Of a stretch of 64,000 bases of DNA, positions 56,686 through 64,000 are shown one piece after another. This DNA is from Mesorhizobium shangrilense (GTDB taxonomy: Bacteria; Pseudomonadota; Alphaproteobacteria; Rhizobiales; Rhizobiaceae). How positions within the stretch are numbered: the first letter of the stretch is position 1; the number at the start of each line of letters is the position of its first letter. The notes below the pieces were generated by a model. It searched no databases and was not told where the DNA came from. It saw nothing but the letters and a program-made list of their open reading frames with translations. Position numbers and translations under genes: made by a program. Location: assembly GCF_028826155.1 (NCBI RefSeq), contig NZ_JAQGPN010000002.1, positions 124,001 to 188,000 on the forward strand, read 5' to 3'.

Positions 56686-57672
56686 TTAGTCTCCTGTTTC
56701 ACCTGATTTTGACCGCTTGAACGCACCGTAGAGGTCGTCCAGTTGGCCCGTGATGAACGCTGCAAATTCGAAACCCAAATCGCCTTTGACGGTGATGGCC
56801 GCCTTCCTGGCTGTTCCTTGAAGCAAAACGCTAGCTGACTTATCAGCTGGAACCCAGACTTTCGGATCAGGCTTGGCAACGCCTTTTCGAGCTGGTTTCC
56901 CCTTTGTGTTCAGGCCGGCAAGAAGCCGCTCGAAACGCTCGCTGCTTGCCAAGCCATCGAAATCTGGCCGGGCAATGATGGTATCGACCTTTTGAGCGTT
57001 TGACGGCTTGGCCACCAGCAGGGAAAGCTCGACCCAGCGCTCGCGACCGACGGAGGGCGCAGCACCGATCCGTTGGATCAATGCGGACGGGATCCTGGTG
57101 ACGACCGAGACCATTTTGGAGACGGCGGCTTCATTCGCAGCCAGCGCGGAGCAGATCACATCGCGTCCGTATTCGAGCTCTTCGAGACGCTTGGCAAAAA
57201 CAGCCCGCTCGACAAATGTGAGGTTCGCGCGCGCCGAATTTTCCTGCCCCTGAGCTATGACATGGGCCCTGTCGTCGAGGCTCTTAACGACGGCCCTCAC
57301 CTTTCGGCCGAGTTCCTTTGCAACACGAACCCGTCGATGACCGAAAACGACCATGTAGCGACCGTCGATACCCGGGTGCGGGCGCACTAGCACCGGCGTG
57401 TCTTGTCCCCTTTCCCTGATCGCTTCCCGAAGCTCTTGGTATTGCTCCTGATCGTCGCCCATCCGATCTGCAATGAACGAAATATCGATGGAACTCGGGT
57501 CGATCTCTATGACCTGCTCGCCTTCCAGATATTTGTCAGCCTGCTTAGCCAGCTCGTCGATCGAGCGGATCATGGATTTGGACGCGCCACGGACGGGATA
57601 GGGCATCGCAGGCGCTGCCGACTGCTCCGCTGCGGGGTCTAACAAACCCTCCAGCAAATTTTTACGGGCCAT
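56686..57672 (-). CDS. repB: plasmid partition protein RepB (ParB family)
   Basis: 328 aa. Start ARKNLLEGLLDPAAEQS with the conserved N-terminal ..LL.GL. The ParB-like core includes ELREAIRERGQDTPVLVRPHPGIDGRYMVVFGHRRVRVAKELG (GHRR nucleotide-binding motif), then the helix-turn-helix region LEELEYGRDVICSALAANEAAVSKMVSV. Binds parS and works with RepA in segregation. Lies 70 bp after repA and is followed by the ctRNA region and repC. Confidence 0.94.
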   Translation of the reverse strand: MARKNLLEGLLDPAAEQSAAPAMPYPVRGASKSMIRSIDELAKQADKYLEGEQVIEIDPSSIDISFIADRMGDDQEQYQELREAIRERGQDTPVLVRPHPGIDGRYMVVFGHRRVRVAKELGRKVRAVVKSLDDRAHVIAQGQENSARANLTFVERAVFAKRLEELEYGRDVICSALAANEAAVSKMVSVVTRIPSALIQRIGAAPSVGRERWVELSLLVAKPSNAQKVDTIIARPDFDGLASSERFERLLAGLNTKGKPARKGVAKPDPKVWVPADKSASVLLQGTARKAAITVKGDLGFEFAAFITGQLDDLYGAFKRSKSGETGD

Positions 57673-57725
57673 TCCCCACTCCTCGTAGGTCTAATAGCTT
57701 GAATGCGTTCATGAAAATCGCGATT

Positions 57726-57739
57726 TTGTCAGCCGACAA
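57726..57739. promoter_or_regulatory. parS-like palindrome between repA and repB
   Basis: TTGTCAGCCGACAA, a 14-bp near-perfect palindrome matching the centre of the repABC parS consensus. It lies in the repA-repB gap, where several repABC replicons carry parS. Same core as the site at 59175. Confidence 0.7.
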
Positions 57740-57742
57740 CAT

Positions 57743-58954
57743 TCAGCGTCCCCACGCATCATGAATGAGGTCTGCTATCTCGCCATTCACCGCCTCCAAT
57801 GACTCCATCGCGCGCTCATACGTTGAGCGCGTCATGGTGTTCTTTTCGACCTCATAAAGGGTTTGCTTCGTTATGCCCGCATCCGAAACCGCGGTCGATT
57901 TCAGCATGTGGTTCTTCAAAATGAAATCCCCGAACAGGGTCTGCAGGAAAGACGTCATCTGATGCTGGGGGCCATCTGTGGGTTCATAGCGGGTAACCAG
58001 ATAGCGGTACCACTCGAGATTGACCTCAGCCCCTGCGCTGCGGATGGGCTCAAGGATATTGCCCAGCATCAATAGGAACTGTCCCATCGACATCACATCG
58101 AGCATCTGCGGATGGATTGTGATCAAGACAGACGTCGCCGCGGTCAGCGCCGTGATGGTGAGATAGCCGAGCTGGGGAGGACAGTCGATGACGACGACAT
58201 CGTAACGATCATCGACCTCGGCGAGCGCTCCAGATATCCGCGTGAAGAACGCGCGTCCCGCATTGGAGCTTTTATCCGTCATCGCCACGGGCGTGTCGTA
58301 TTCGAATTCTTGCAATTCTAGGCTGGCAGGAACAATATCCAGTCCGGGGAAATTGGTCGGCTGGATGATTTCTGAAAGAGGCCTCCTCTCGTCGTCGTAG
58401 CGGATCGCATCATAGAGCGATTTGGTCTGATCGAGCTCCGGCTGGAAACCGTGCAGCGACGAAAGCGACGCCTGGGGATCGAGATCGACGGCCAGCACGC
58501 GGTGGCCAGTGAGCGCGAGGTATTGAGCTAGATGCGCAGCTGTCGTCGTCTTCCCGCTCCCCCCTTTGAAGTTCACGACGGCAAGGATCTGAAGCTTCTC
58601 GCCCGCCCGTCGATGAGGGACGTACATGCGTGCATCAGAACGGCCATACTCATCGAGATACTGGCGAAGCTCGACCATTTGCTCCGCCGTGTAGGAGCGC
58701 CTTCCCGACGATGACGTTTCGGGAACCGGACCTTTGCCTTCCAGATGCAGCTTCTTGAGGTGGCTCTGGGACACCCCGAGATAGGTCGCCACTTCCGCAA
58801 GTGAGAATGATCTCAGTCCTTTCTTCGCATGCGGCGGGAATCGCTGCACACTCAGCAGATGCAACTTTTTCGAGATCTGATCGCCTTGCTCGAGAATGCT
58901 TTTCTCAAAGAGCAACGGCGATTTAGTCCGAGGAGGAGGCGAACTCACGTTCAT
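57743..58954 (-). CDS. repA: plasmid partition ATPase RepA (ParA family)
   Basis: About 403 aa. An N-terminal helix-turn-helix region GLRSFSLAEVATYLGVSQSHLKKLHLEGKGP, then the deviant Walker A motif FKGGSGKTTTAAHLAQYLA, Walker B-like VVIDCPPQLG and LITIHPQMLDVMSMGQFLLML. Drives plasmid segregation and represses its own operon. ATG near 58954 (MNVSSPPPRTKSP) is preferred to a TTG at 58999. Confidence 0.94.
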   Translation of the reverse strand: MNVSSPPPRTKSPLLFEKSILEQGDQISKKLHLLSVQRFPPHAKKGLRSFSLAEVATYLGVSQSHLKKLHLEGKGPVPETSSSGRRSYTAEQMVELRQYLDEYGRSDARMYVPHRRAGEKLQILAVVNFKGGSGKTTTAAHLAQYLALTGHRVLAVDLDPQASLSSLHGFQPELDQTKSLYDAIRYDDERRPLSEIIQPTNFPGLDIVPASLELQEFEYDTPVAMTDKSSNAGRAFFTRISGALAEVDDRYDVVVIDCPPQLGYLTITALTAATSVLITIHPQMLDVMSMGQFLLMLGNILEPIRSAGAEVNLEWYRYLVTRYEPTDGPQHQMTSFLQTLFGDFILKNHMLKSTAVSDAGITKQTLYEVEKNTMTRSTYERAMESLEAVNGEIADLIHDAWGR

Positions 58955-59294
58955 TCGGCCGGGACTTCCTAAAAACGATTTTTGGCGCAAACGGGCCAAT
59001 CAACCGTCATTATGTCTGATTCGTCGTCCCCGACAAGAATTTTAATATTAACAGAAGGTTAACGGCCGCGAGGCGAGATATTCAGTAGTCTTTCGTGGCC
59101 GATCGAACGACTTTCACGGAAACCTATGCCCAATAGAGCCTAACTGACTGTAATCATTTCACAACCTTGGACTTTTGTCAGCTGACAAGATCAGGGTTCG
59201 CGTGAACCAGGTGGCTGGAGCCTGATTGGTGACCCGATTGACTCCCGCCCAGGGGGAGGGCGCGCCGCCAACCCGCGTTGGGTGACACCGTGGG
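58955..59294. promoter_or_regulatory. repABC promoter region with parS-like palindrome
   Basis: Non-coding region upstream of repA. It is AT-richer (AATTTTAATATTAACAG at about 59040-59055) and contains TTGTCAGCTGACAA, a perfect 14-bp palindrome at 59175-59188, the second parS-like site. The repA promoter should lie here; no -35/-10 pair was assigned with confidence. Confidence 0.6.
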
Positions 59295-59654
59295 TCAGCC
59301 CCTGCCCTCGCCGAGCTCGCGCCGGAGCGCCGCCAGGGCGCGTTGAAGGGTTTCGCCTGCGACCCATCTGTTGTCTTGGGTGAGGCGGTTGAAGGCGGCG
59401 ACGGTCTCGCCGGTGGCCTTGATGTTGAGCTGGACGTTGCGGCCGGTCCGGTGCCGGCGCTGTTGCGGTCGCGGCGCGGCCGCTGCGTCGGTCCTGGTGC
59501 TTGCTTCACGGCTGCGGAAGTTGGCGCGTTCGGCGACGGCGCGAACCTCCTGCGATGATGGCGCAGTGGGATCCGGCGCGGGCTTGGGCTTGAAGTCCGA
59601 GAGGTCGAGTTTGCCGTCGTCCTCGAAGATGCTGGAGCGTGTCGGGGAGGTCAT
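59295..59654 (-). CDS. small partner of ParA (possible centromere-binding protein)
   Basis: 119 aa. The N-terminal half is disordered-looking and basic ([24 protein letters not shown]...[10 protein letters not shown]). The C-terminal part [42 protein letters not shown] resembles a ribbon-helix-helix-type beta strand plus helices, the usual fold of ParA partners in small partition systems. Its ATG overlaps the stop of the ParA gene by 4 bases (ATGA), so it is the second gene of a parA-parB-like pair. Confidence 0.6.
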   Translation of the reverse strand: MTSPTRSSIFEDDGKLDLSDFKPKPAPDPTAPSSQEVRAVAERANFRSREASTRTDAAAAPRPQQRRHRTGRNVQLNIKATGETVAAFNRLTQDNRWVAGETLQRALAALRRELGEGRG

Positions 59655-60346
59655 GCGACTTCCAGGGTTCCGGTGGCTGCGACCGCCCTCTTCAGGACGG
59701 CAACGAGTTCGGCGGCATAGGCGCGGGCGTTGACGATCGCGGCCTTGATGTTGCTGACCTGCTTGGGGTCGAGCGACAACAGGGTTCCGCCGAAGCTGAA
59801 GATGGCGCGGAACGCGGCGCGCTCGACGATCGGGATTTCGAAGACCGGAATGCCGGCCTGGGCGAGCTGGATGCGGATGTCGCGCAGGTCACGGGTGATG
59901 ACGGCGGCGTTGACGCGCGTCAGCAGCACGGCGAACGGAATGGTCTTGCCGAAGGCGCGTTCTTGCGTGCGGACCAGCCTCACCGCCTTCACCGCTTCGA
60001 CGGCGTCGAGCTCGCTGCCCTGCGTCGGGATGACGACGAGATCCGCGCGGCTCATGGCGTAGCCGACCATCATCGAGGCCGTGCCTTCCAGATCGACGAT
60101 GACGAAGCTGGTTTTTGTGGCCGCCTCCTCGATGGCGTCGATGACGCTGTCTTCGCTGACGTCGCTGACGACCGTCAGGTTGTCGGGCTTGCCCGGCCGG
60201 CGCGCCCATCGCGACACCGGCTTGTTGGGATCCGCGTCGATCATGGTGACGTTGGCGCCTTGGGCGGCGAGTTCGCAGGCGAGCAGCACGGCGGAGGTGG
60301 ACTTTCCAGCCCCACCCTTGGGGCTGGCGAAAACGATGGTTGGCAT
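59651..60346 (-). CDS. parA: ParA-family ATPase (second partition module)
   Basis: 231 aa, short ParA without an N-terminal helix-turn-helix. Deviant Walker A at the start ([23 protein letters not shown]), [52 protein letters not shown]. Type Ib-like partition ATPase. Lacks the repABC-type N-terminal domain and is a separate system. TAGC-rich palindromic sequence lies directly upstream (60375-60445) and is a candidate operator/centromere. Confidence 0.85.
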   Translation of the reverse strand: MPTIVFASPKGGAGKSTSAVLLACELAAQGANVTMIDADPNKPVSRWARRPGKPDNLTVVSDVSEDSVIDAIEEAATKTSFVIVDLEGTASMMVGYAMSRADLVVIPTQGSELDAVEAVKAVRLVRTQERAFGKTIPFAVLLTRVNAAVITRDLRDIRIQLAQAGIPVFEIPIVERAAFRAIFSFGGTLLSLDPKQVSNIKAAIVNARAYAAELVAVLKRAVAATGTLEVA

Positions 60347-60374
60347 GAGCTCCTTCTGGGGGCAGACGGTGGGC

Positions 60375-60445
60375 CAATTGTTAGCAGAATGCTAACAGAT
60401 AGCTCACCGGCTTCAAAGAGGTTTCGCGTAGATAGCCGGTAGCTA
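60375..60445. repeat. TAGC palindrome cluster 1, upstream of parA
   Basis: Contains TGTTAGCAGAATGCTAACA (inverted repeat TGTTAGCA/TGCTAACA), then GATAGCT, GATAGCC and GTAGCTAC. The same TAGC units recur in clusters at 61912-61992 and 62375-62425. Position suggests an operator or centromere for the ParA module. Confidence 0.6.
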
Positions 60446-60570
60446 CTTGGTATCCGCGCGCGAGCTGGAGGGCATCAGCCCTGGTATTGGAACACGTCGT
60501 GCCGACGATGTTTTCCAGAAGTCCTGCCAGGAGCCGGCCGTTTAGTGGAATGTCTTGCGGAGGGCAGCGG

Positions 60571-60699
60571 TCAGCTGCGCGATGACCGACGTCTTGCAGC
60601 ACAGGTGACGCGCGCGGCCCACAGCAGGGCGGCTTCGCGCGCCTGCTCGCGTGTCTGTAGAGCGTGGATGAAGTCGTCGGGCGGTGCGAGCCGGGACAC
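60571..60699 (-). CDS. possible 42-aa protein after the recombinase gene
   Basis: GTG start preceded by AGGAGG at an ideal distance; encodes SRLAPPDDFIHALQTREQAREAALLWAARVTCAARRRSSRS. The helical middle part looks like a real peptide but no family is recognised. It begins 11 bp after the tyrosine recombinase stop. Confidence 0.4.
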   Translation of the reverse strand: MSRLAPPDDFIHALQTREQAREAALLWAARVTCAARRRSSRS

Positions 60700-60709
60700 G
60701 GCGCGCCTC

Positions 60710-61726
60710 CTACAGGCCAGCGGCCTTGGTGAGGTTGATGCGGAAACGGTCGCGGTTGCGCTGATAGCGGCGCGTCATCTCGGCGGAGGCGTGGCCGAGC
60801 TGCTTCTGAACGTGACGCTCCTCGACGTCGGCCGAGGTGGCGAGGCCGGCGCGCAGCGAGTGGCCGGCAAACAGAATGGCGCGCTGGCCCTCGGCGAGAT
60901 CTGCGCGGACGCCGGCGTCCAGCGCCGTGCGCTTGACCAGGCGCGCCACCTCCTGGTCGTTGAGGCGGTTGGCGCCGACCTTCTTGCCGTTGCCGGTGAC
61001 CCGACGAAACAGCGGGCCATGAGCGATGCGCGCGAGCGCGAGCCAGGTCTCGAGCGCGACGACCGGACAGGTCAGATCGGACGAGCCGCGGCCGATCTCG
61101 ACTTCGCGCCAGCCGGTCTTGCCTTTAGGGGTCAGCAGGGCGCCCTTGTCGAGGATCTCGATCCAGCCGCCGCTATCTTCGGTCTGGTCGGGGCCGCAGT
61201 CGAGCGCGACGATTTCGGAACGGCGCAGGCCGCCGGTGAAGCCGATGAGCAGGATGGCGCGATCGCGCAGACCGCGCAGTGTGGCGCGATCCAGCGTCTC
61301 GAGCATGGCGAGGAGGTTGTCGGGCGTTACCGCTTCCTTCTGCGCTGACGGCCGGGCATGGGTGTTGCGGATGCCGGCCATCACGGTGGCGATGTAGCGG
61401 TCCTTGCGGTCGAGCGGGCGCCGCGTTGCGCGTAATTCCAGGCCAGCGCCGACGGACGGCGCTCGATGGTCGCCTCCGCTGCGCCCCTTGCCGGCCGTGC
61501 CGGAGGCGAGGGCGGTGATGTAGAGCCCGACGCTTTGCGGATCGGGTGTCAGCAGGTCGATGCCATGCCGGTGGCACCAGGCTGAGAAATATCGCCAGTC
61601 GGCGGCGTAGGCGCGGCGGGTGTTGGCCGCGCTGGCCGCATCGACGTAATCGCGGGCGCGATCAGCGAGCCGCGCCAGATGCGGGGAGAGGGGAGGGGAG
61701 GCGGGCGCCTCGATGGATGCGCCCAT
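60710..61726 (-). CDS. tyrosine recombinase/integrase with a locally shifted frame
   Basis: 338 aa. N-terminal core-binding domain, then catalytic domain with Arg in GFTGGLRRSEIVALDCG, HSLRAGLATSADVEERHVQKQLGHASAEMTRRYQRNRDRF containing the His-x-x-Arg, LGH and Tyr residues. In the core-binding domain, 61410-61480 reads RAPSVGAGLELRATRRP where the neighbouring frame gives the family-like TIERRPSALAWNYAQRG, so two compensating frameshifts altered about 20 residues. It may thus be impaired. Role could be dimer resolution or integration. Confidence 0.8.
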   Translation of the reverse strand: MGASIEAPASPPLSPHLARLADRARDYVDAASAANTRRAYAADWRYFSAWCHRHGIDLLTPDPQSVGLYITALASGTAGKGRSGGDHRAPSVGAGLELRATRRPLDRKDRYIATVMAGIRNTHARPSAQKEAVTPDNLLAMLETLDRATLRGLRDRAILLIGFTGGLRRSEIVALDCGPDQTEDSGGWIEILDKGALLTPKGKTGWREVEIGRGSSDLTCPVVALETWLALARIAHGPLFRRVTGNGKKVGANRLNDQEVARLVKRTALDAGVRADLAEGQRAILFAGHSLRAGLATSADVEERHVQKQLGHASAEMTRRYQRNRDRFRINLTKAAGL

Positions 61727-62078
61727 GCCATCACGCAGTCGATGACGTCGGGCAGGTCCGTCGCGTCGGGCGCGAGAGGGGTCGCAGTGGGGGCAGGGGC
61801 GGCCTTGAGGCGGTCGGCGTTCATGTTGGACTCTTAGCCCGATTTGGGTGGCGAAGGCGAGAGAAAGGGGGCGGCGGGCGGCCGGAGCATGGCAGCAAGC
61901 GCCCCAATGGATAGCTGATAGCTACCAGCTAACAGTCGCATAGCAGAGAAACTGGCCGCTAGCGACAAGCTATCTGGTAGCTACCAGATAGCCGTTCTGC
62001 TGGCCGTTGAGACACGTGGTTTGGACGGCCAAGCGCGTTTCACGCTATGCTGAAAGGAGAGGGAATGACGGAGGTGGC
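61727..62078. repeat. TAGC palindrome cluster 2 upstream of the recombinase
   Basis: Within 61912-61992 there are GATAGCTGATAGCTACCAGC, CCGCTAGCG, and a perfect 24-bp palindrome at 61969-61992 with half-site GCTATCTGGTAG. This dense repeat block is unlike normal promoter DNA and matches the units of clusters 1 and 3. The rest of the interval shows no gene. Confidence 0.7.
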
Positions 62079-62347
62079 CATGCCCGGGAGAGCGGTCGCA
62101 GCGAACGGCTGAACCTGCTGCGCGGCAAAAGGCAAGGCTGGTGCGTGCGGCCGCGCTGGTGCATGCGCATCTGACCGCGTTTGTCATCTGCGCGGCTCTG
62201 CGCGAGGCCGAAGCGGTGATTCAGGAAGCCGAGACGATCGAGGTCTAGGAGCGCTATTTTGTGCGGATTATGGAGCTGATGGACAATCCACCGCCGCCCG
62301 ATGACAAGATGCGTGCCGCCATTGGCAGCCCGCCGGATGATGTATGA
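62079..62347 (+). pseudogene. decayed DUF1778-type antitoxin
   Basis: Two pieces in one frame, separated by a TAG: RAALVHAHLTAFVICAALREAEAVIQEAETIEV, stop, ERYFVRIMELMDNPPPPDDKMRAAI. Together they match the DUF1778 antitoxin pattern (...TEFVL.AALREAE.V......LSERD..RFLELLDNPPEPN..LRAA). The N-terminal part (ERLNLLRGKRQG) is in another frame. No GNAT toxin gene follows. Relic of a toxin-antitoxin pair. Confidence 0.65.
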
Positions 62348-62374
62348 GCGTTCCGGTAGGGCGTACTGTGGATG

Positions 62375-62425
62375 GCCGCTAGCTGATGGCCGCCGGATAG
62401 CCGTTGGCTACCAGATAGCTTGTCG
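62375..62425. repeat. TAGC palindrome cluster 3 upstream of the toxin-antitoxin pair
   Basis: GCCGCTAGCTGATGGCCGCC, GGATAGCCGTT, GGCTACCAGATAGCTTG: the CTACCAGATAGC half of the 24-bp palindrome occurs again here, about 70-120 bases before the antitoxin start. Confidence 0.6.
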
Positions 62426-62494
62426 GCACAGAATTTGCCTATTTTCTCCAATATCGCTATTATATAGATTATCGGCTTAGTAAGGAGCAAGGCG

Positions 62495-62755
62495 ATGGTG
62501 ACGATCACGGCCGTTGAGCTGCAGAACCATTTCGGTCGCTACCGCGATCTGGCGCAGAGGGAGCCCGTCTCGGTGACGCATCACGGGCGCGAAAGCATCG
62601 TGGTGCTGGCGGCGGACGAATACAAGCGGCTCAAGGCCCTCGATACGCGGCAGGCATTTTATGCCCACGAGTTGCCGGACGAGCTCGTGGCGGCATTGGA
62701 CAAGGGATACGCGGGCGCGGCAACACCAGACCTCGACCATCTGCTGAAGAAATAG
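62495..62755 (+). CDS. Phd/YefM-type antitoxin
   Basis: 86 aa. MVTITAVELQNHFGRYRDLAQREPVSVTHHGRESIVVLAADEYKRLKALD is the Phd/YefM DNA-binding domain; the C-terminal part (DELVAALDKGYAG) is expected to cover the toxin. An AAGGAGCAAGGCG site precedes the ATG, and an AT-rich promoter-like stretch (TATTATATAG) lies 25-40 bases upstream. Three bases before the toxin start; represses its own operon. Confidence 0.85.
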   Translation: MVTITAVELQNHFGRYRDLAQREPVSVTHHGRESIVVLAADEYKRLKALDTRQAFYAHELPDELVAALDKGYAGAATPDLDHLLKK

Positions 62756-62758
62756 ACC

Positions 62759-63193
62759 GTGGAGTTCGAACCGAAGCCGGGTCTGGTGGTGCGCTACGAT
62801 TTCCTTTGGAAAGCGGAGAGCGCGAAGGGCCTGGACAGCGGCAAGGATCGGCCGTGCGCGATCGTCCTGACGATGGCCGAAAAGCCGGATGGGTCAAAGG
62901 ACGTGCTGTTGTGCGCTATCACGCATTCGCCACCGGGCAAAGATGAGACGGCAATTGCTGTGCCGCCGGCGGTGGCCCGGCATCTCGGTCTTGACGATCA
63001 GCCGTCGTGGATCAAGACCGATCAGGTGAACGTGCTGCGGTGGGAGCGGGGCCGCATTCCCTATGGCATCAGTCAGGCCCGCAAGGGCGCGTGGGCCTAC
63101 GGGATGCTGCCGCAGGCGCTAGGCCGGCAGGCGTTTGAGCAGGTGCGGGCGAAGGCGCGCGGGCGCCAGCTGCAGACGGTGAAGCGGGATTAG
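62759..63193 (+). CDS. PemK/MazF-like toxin
   Basis: 144 aa. Begins EFEPKPGLVVRYDFLWKAESAKGLDSGKDRPCAIVLTM, with the PG.VV...F....G..K.RPC.IV pattern of PemK/MazF-like ribonuclease toxins, then VLLCAITHSPPG.......VPPAVARHLGLDDQPSWIKTDQVNVLRW. GTG start 3 bp after the antitoxin stop. A Phd antitoxin with a PemK-like toxin is a known combination for post-segregational killing. mRNA cleavage is inferred from the fold. Confidence 0.75.
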   Translation: MEFEPKPGLVVRYDFLWKAESAKGLDSGKDRPCAIVLTMAEKPDGSKDVLLCAITHSPPGKDETAIAVPPAVARHLGLDDQPSWIKTDQVNVLRWERGRIPYGISQARKGAWAYGMLPQALGRQAFEQVRAKARGRQLQTVKRD

Positions 63194-63355
63194 CGGCGAT
63201 GAGGATCGGTCTGCGCGGGGCCTCTCAGCGCGCGAACCGAGAGCTTTTCGGCCGGGATTTTGCGCCGTTCGGCCCGTCTCTGCGAAACGACCGATAAGCC
63301 AAGATTATCGCTCGTTTTTATCCACCGACACCCCCGGCGCTTTGAGCGCTTTTTG

Positions 63356-63384
63356 TTGACCTTAACCGCCGCGCTTGGCTACGC
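63356..63384 (+). promoter_or_regulatory. possible promoter of the DUF1403 gene
   Basis: TTGACC at 63356-63361, a 17-base spacer and CTACGC at 63379-63384, just before the ATG at 63391, which would give a nearly leaderless transcript. The -10 box is weak. Confidence 0.3.
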
Positions 63385-63390
63385 TCGGAT

Positions 63391-64000
63391 ATGGATTCGC
63401 AACCTTCCGAGACCGCCACAGGCGTCCCCGTTCCGCTTCAGTATCCGATCGCCGCCTGGCTGCGGCCGGGGCGGATCGGTCTGGCGGAACCGCCGTTTGC
63501 CGCGGGCATCGCCCTGAAATCGCTTGACGATCTTGTCCGCTCCACGCCCGCCTGGGCCGGCTGCTGGCGCGCGCGTCAGGCCCTCAAATGTGCCGCTGTC
63601 GCGGTCCGGCTGATGGGGCGGAACGAGGACGCGGCCGCGTTGCGTGATGCCGTTCTGCTGACGGCCGCCGGTGACGATCCGGGTCCAGCCGGCAGGATGT
63701 TTTTCGCTTATAAGAAACTCGCCACGCGGGAACCCGCCTTTTCCTCGAAAGCGGTGGCTGAGCTTGCCGATCTGTTGGGGCTCGCCTGGGACGATCGGCT
63801 GACCGCGGCCGTCGACTATGCCGACAACGCGCTGCAATCGGGCCGCCCGGCGCCGTTTGCTGCGGCGGACCTGGTCACGGCCATCCATGCCGTGCGGCCG
63901 GATGCCGAACCGCTCGCCTGGATGCTCGCCGATCTGCTGATCGCCGCGCTGCTGAAATGGGATCTTGCCGTGCCGCTGCTGATGGCCGAGCGCTATGGGC
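63391..64000 (+). CDS. DUF1403 family protein (5' part, cut by window end)
   Basis: Open for 203 codons to the window edge. [30 protein letters not shown], then [71 protein letters not shown] matches the DUF1403 family found on rhizobial plasmids; function unknown. ATG at 63391. Confidence 0.8.
   Translation, partial: MDSQPSETATGVPVPLQYPIAAWLRPGRIGLAEPPFAAGIALKSLDDLVRSTPAWAGCWRARQALKCAAVAVRLMGRNEDAAALRDAVLLTAAGDDPGPAGRMFFAYKKLATREPAFSSKAVAELADLLGLAWDDRLTAAVDYADNALQSGRPAPFAAADLVTAIHAVRPDAEPLAWMLADLLIAALLKWDLAVPLLMAERYG

Noticed and set aside
55768..56706. 312-codon plus-strand frame
   Set aside because: Antisense to repC; no protein-like motifs.
59639..60442. 267-codon plus-strand frame
   Set aside because: Antisense to the ParA ATPase, whose Walker motif is unambiguous.

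Overview
The window looks like part of a large accessory replicon (plasmid) of an alphaproteobacterium of the Rhizobiales. The clearest sign is a complete repABC replication/partition operon on the minus strand (about 58.95-55.3 kb), with its counter-transcribed RNA gene and parS-like palindromes. High GC content and many small families typical of rhizobial plasmids (DUF892, DUF982, DUF1488, DUF6894, DUF1403) agree with this. The genus cannot be fixed from sequence alone.

Layout. 0-2.2 kb: an IS1111-type IS110-family element sits inside an older, now broken IS110-family transposase gene. 2.8-5.1 kb (minus): a decaying cassette of small conserved genes (cassette A) ending in a broken transglutaminase-like gene. 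5.5-7.5 kb: CIRCE operator, broken groES and intact groEL (copy 1). 7.5-13.4 kb: a pseudogene-rich zone (small membrane protein, fatty-acid desaturase, response regulator, FAD oxidoreductase) with an apparently intact GAF histidine kinase and a DUF892 protein. 13.4-22.4 kb (minus): a six-gene, tightly overlapping glycan operon with a glycosyltransferase/UDP-galactopyranose mutase fusion and a glycosyltransferase/glycoside hydrolase fusion. 22.5-28.3 kb: membrane protein, Crp/Fnr regulator, IS630 element, second DUF892 protein and small single-span membrane peptides. 28.3-38 kb: many small stress/accessory genes, cspA, and cassette B (a better preserved plus-strand paralogue of cassette A). 38.2-42.5 kb: transglutaminase-like protease, AI-2E family exporter, PHB-depolymerase-like esterase. 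43-46.5 kb: small conserved genes, an IS6-family element, Usg. 46.6-49.1 kb: CIRCE plus intact groES-groEL (copy 2). 49.4-52.9 kb: broken molybdopterin oxidoreductase and an IS91-family element abutting a truncated DUF4118 sensor gene. 53-55.1 kb: hypothetical gene and a cardiolipin synthase/phospholipase D. 55.3-59.2 kb: repCBA. 59.3-64 kb: a second ParA module with a small partner, a tyrosine recombinase, TAGC-rich palindrome clusters, a decayed DUF1778 antitoxin, an intact Phd/PemK-like toxin-antitoxin pair and the start of a DUF1403 gene.

How it fits together. The right 9 kb is a maintenance block: replication, two partition-type systems, a recombinase and an addiction module. The left 50 kb is an island of stress-related cargo: chaperonins with HrcA-type operators, cold shock, ferritin-like DUF892 proteins, envelope and lipid genes, and an envelope or exopolysaccharide glycan operon. 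It has been repeatedly duplicated and invaded by insertion sequences and carries many pseudogenes. The best leads are the IS1111 element with its probable guide-RNA region, the two-fusion glycan operon, the duplicated small-gene cassette, and the TAGC palindrome clusters around the second ParA module.
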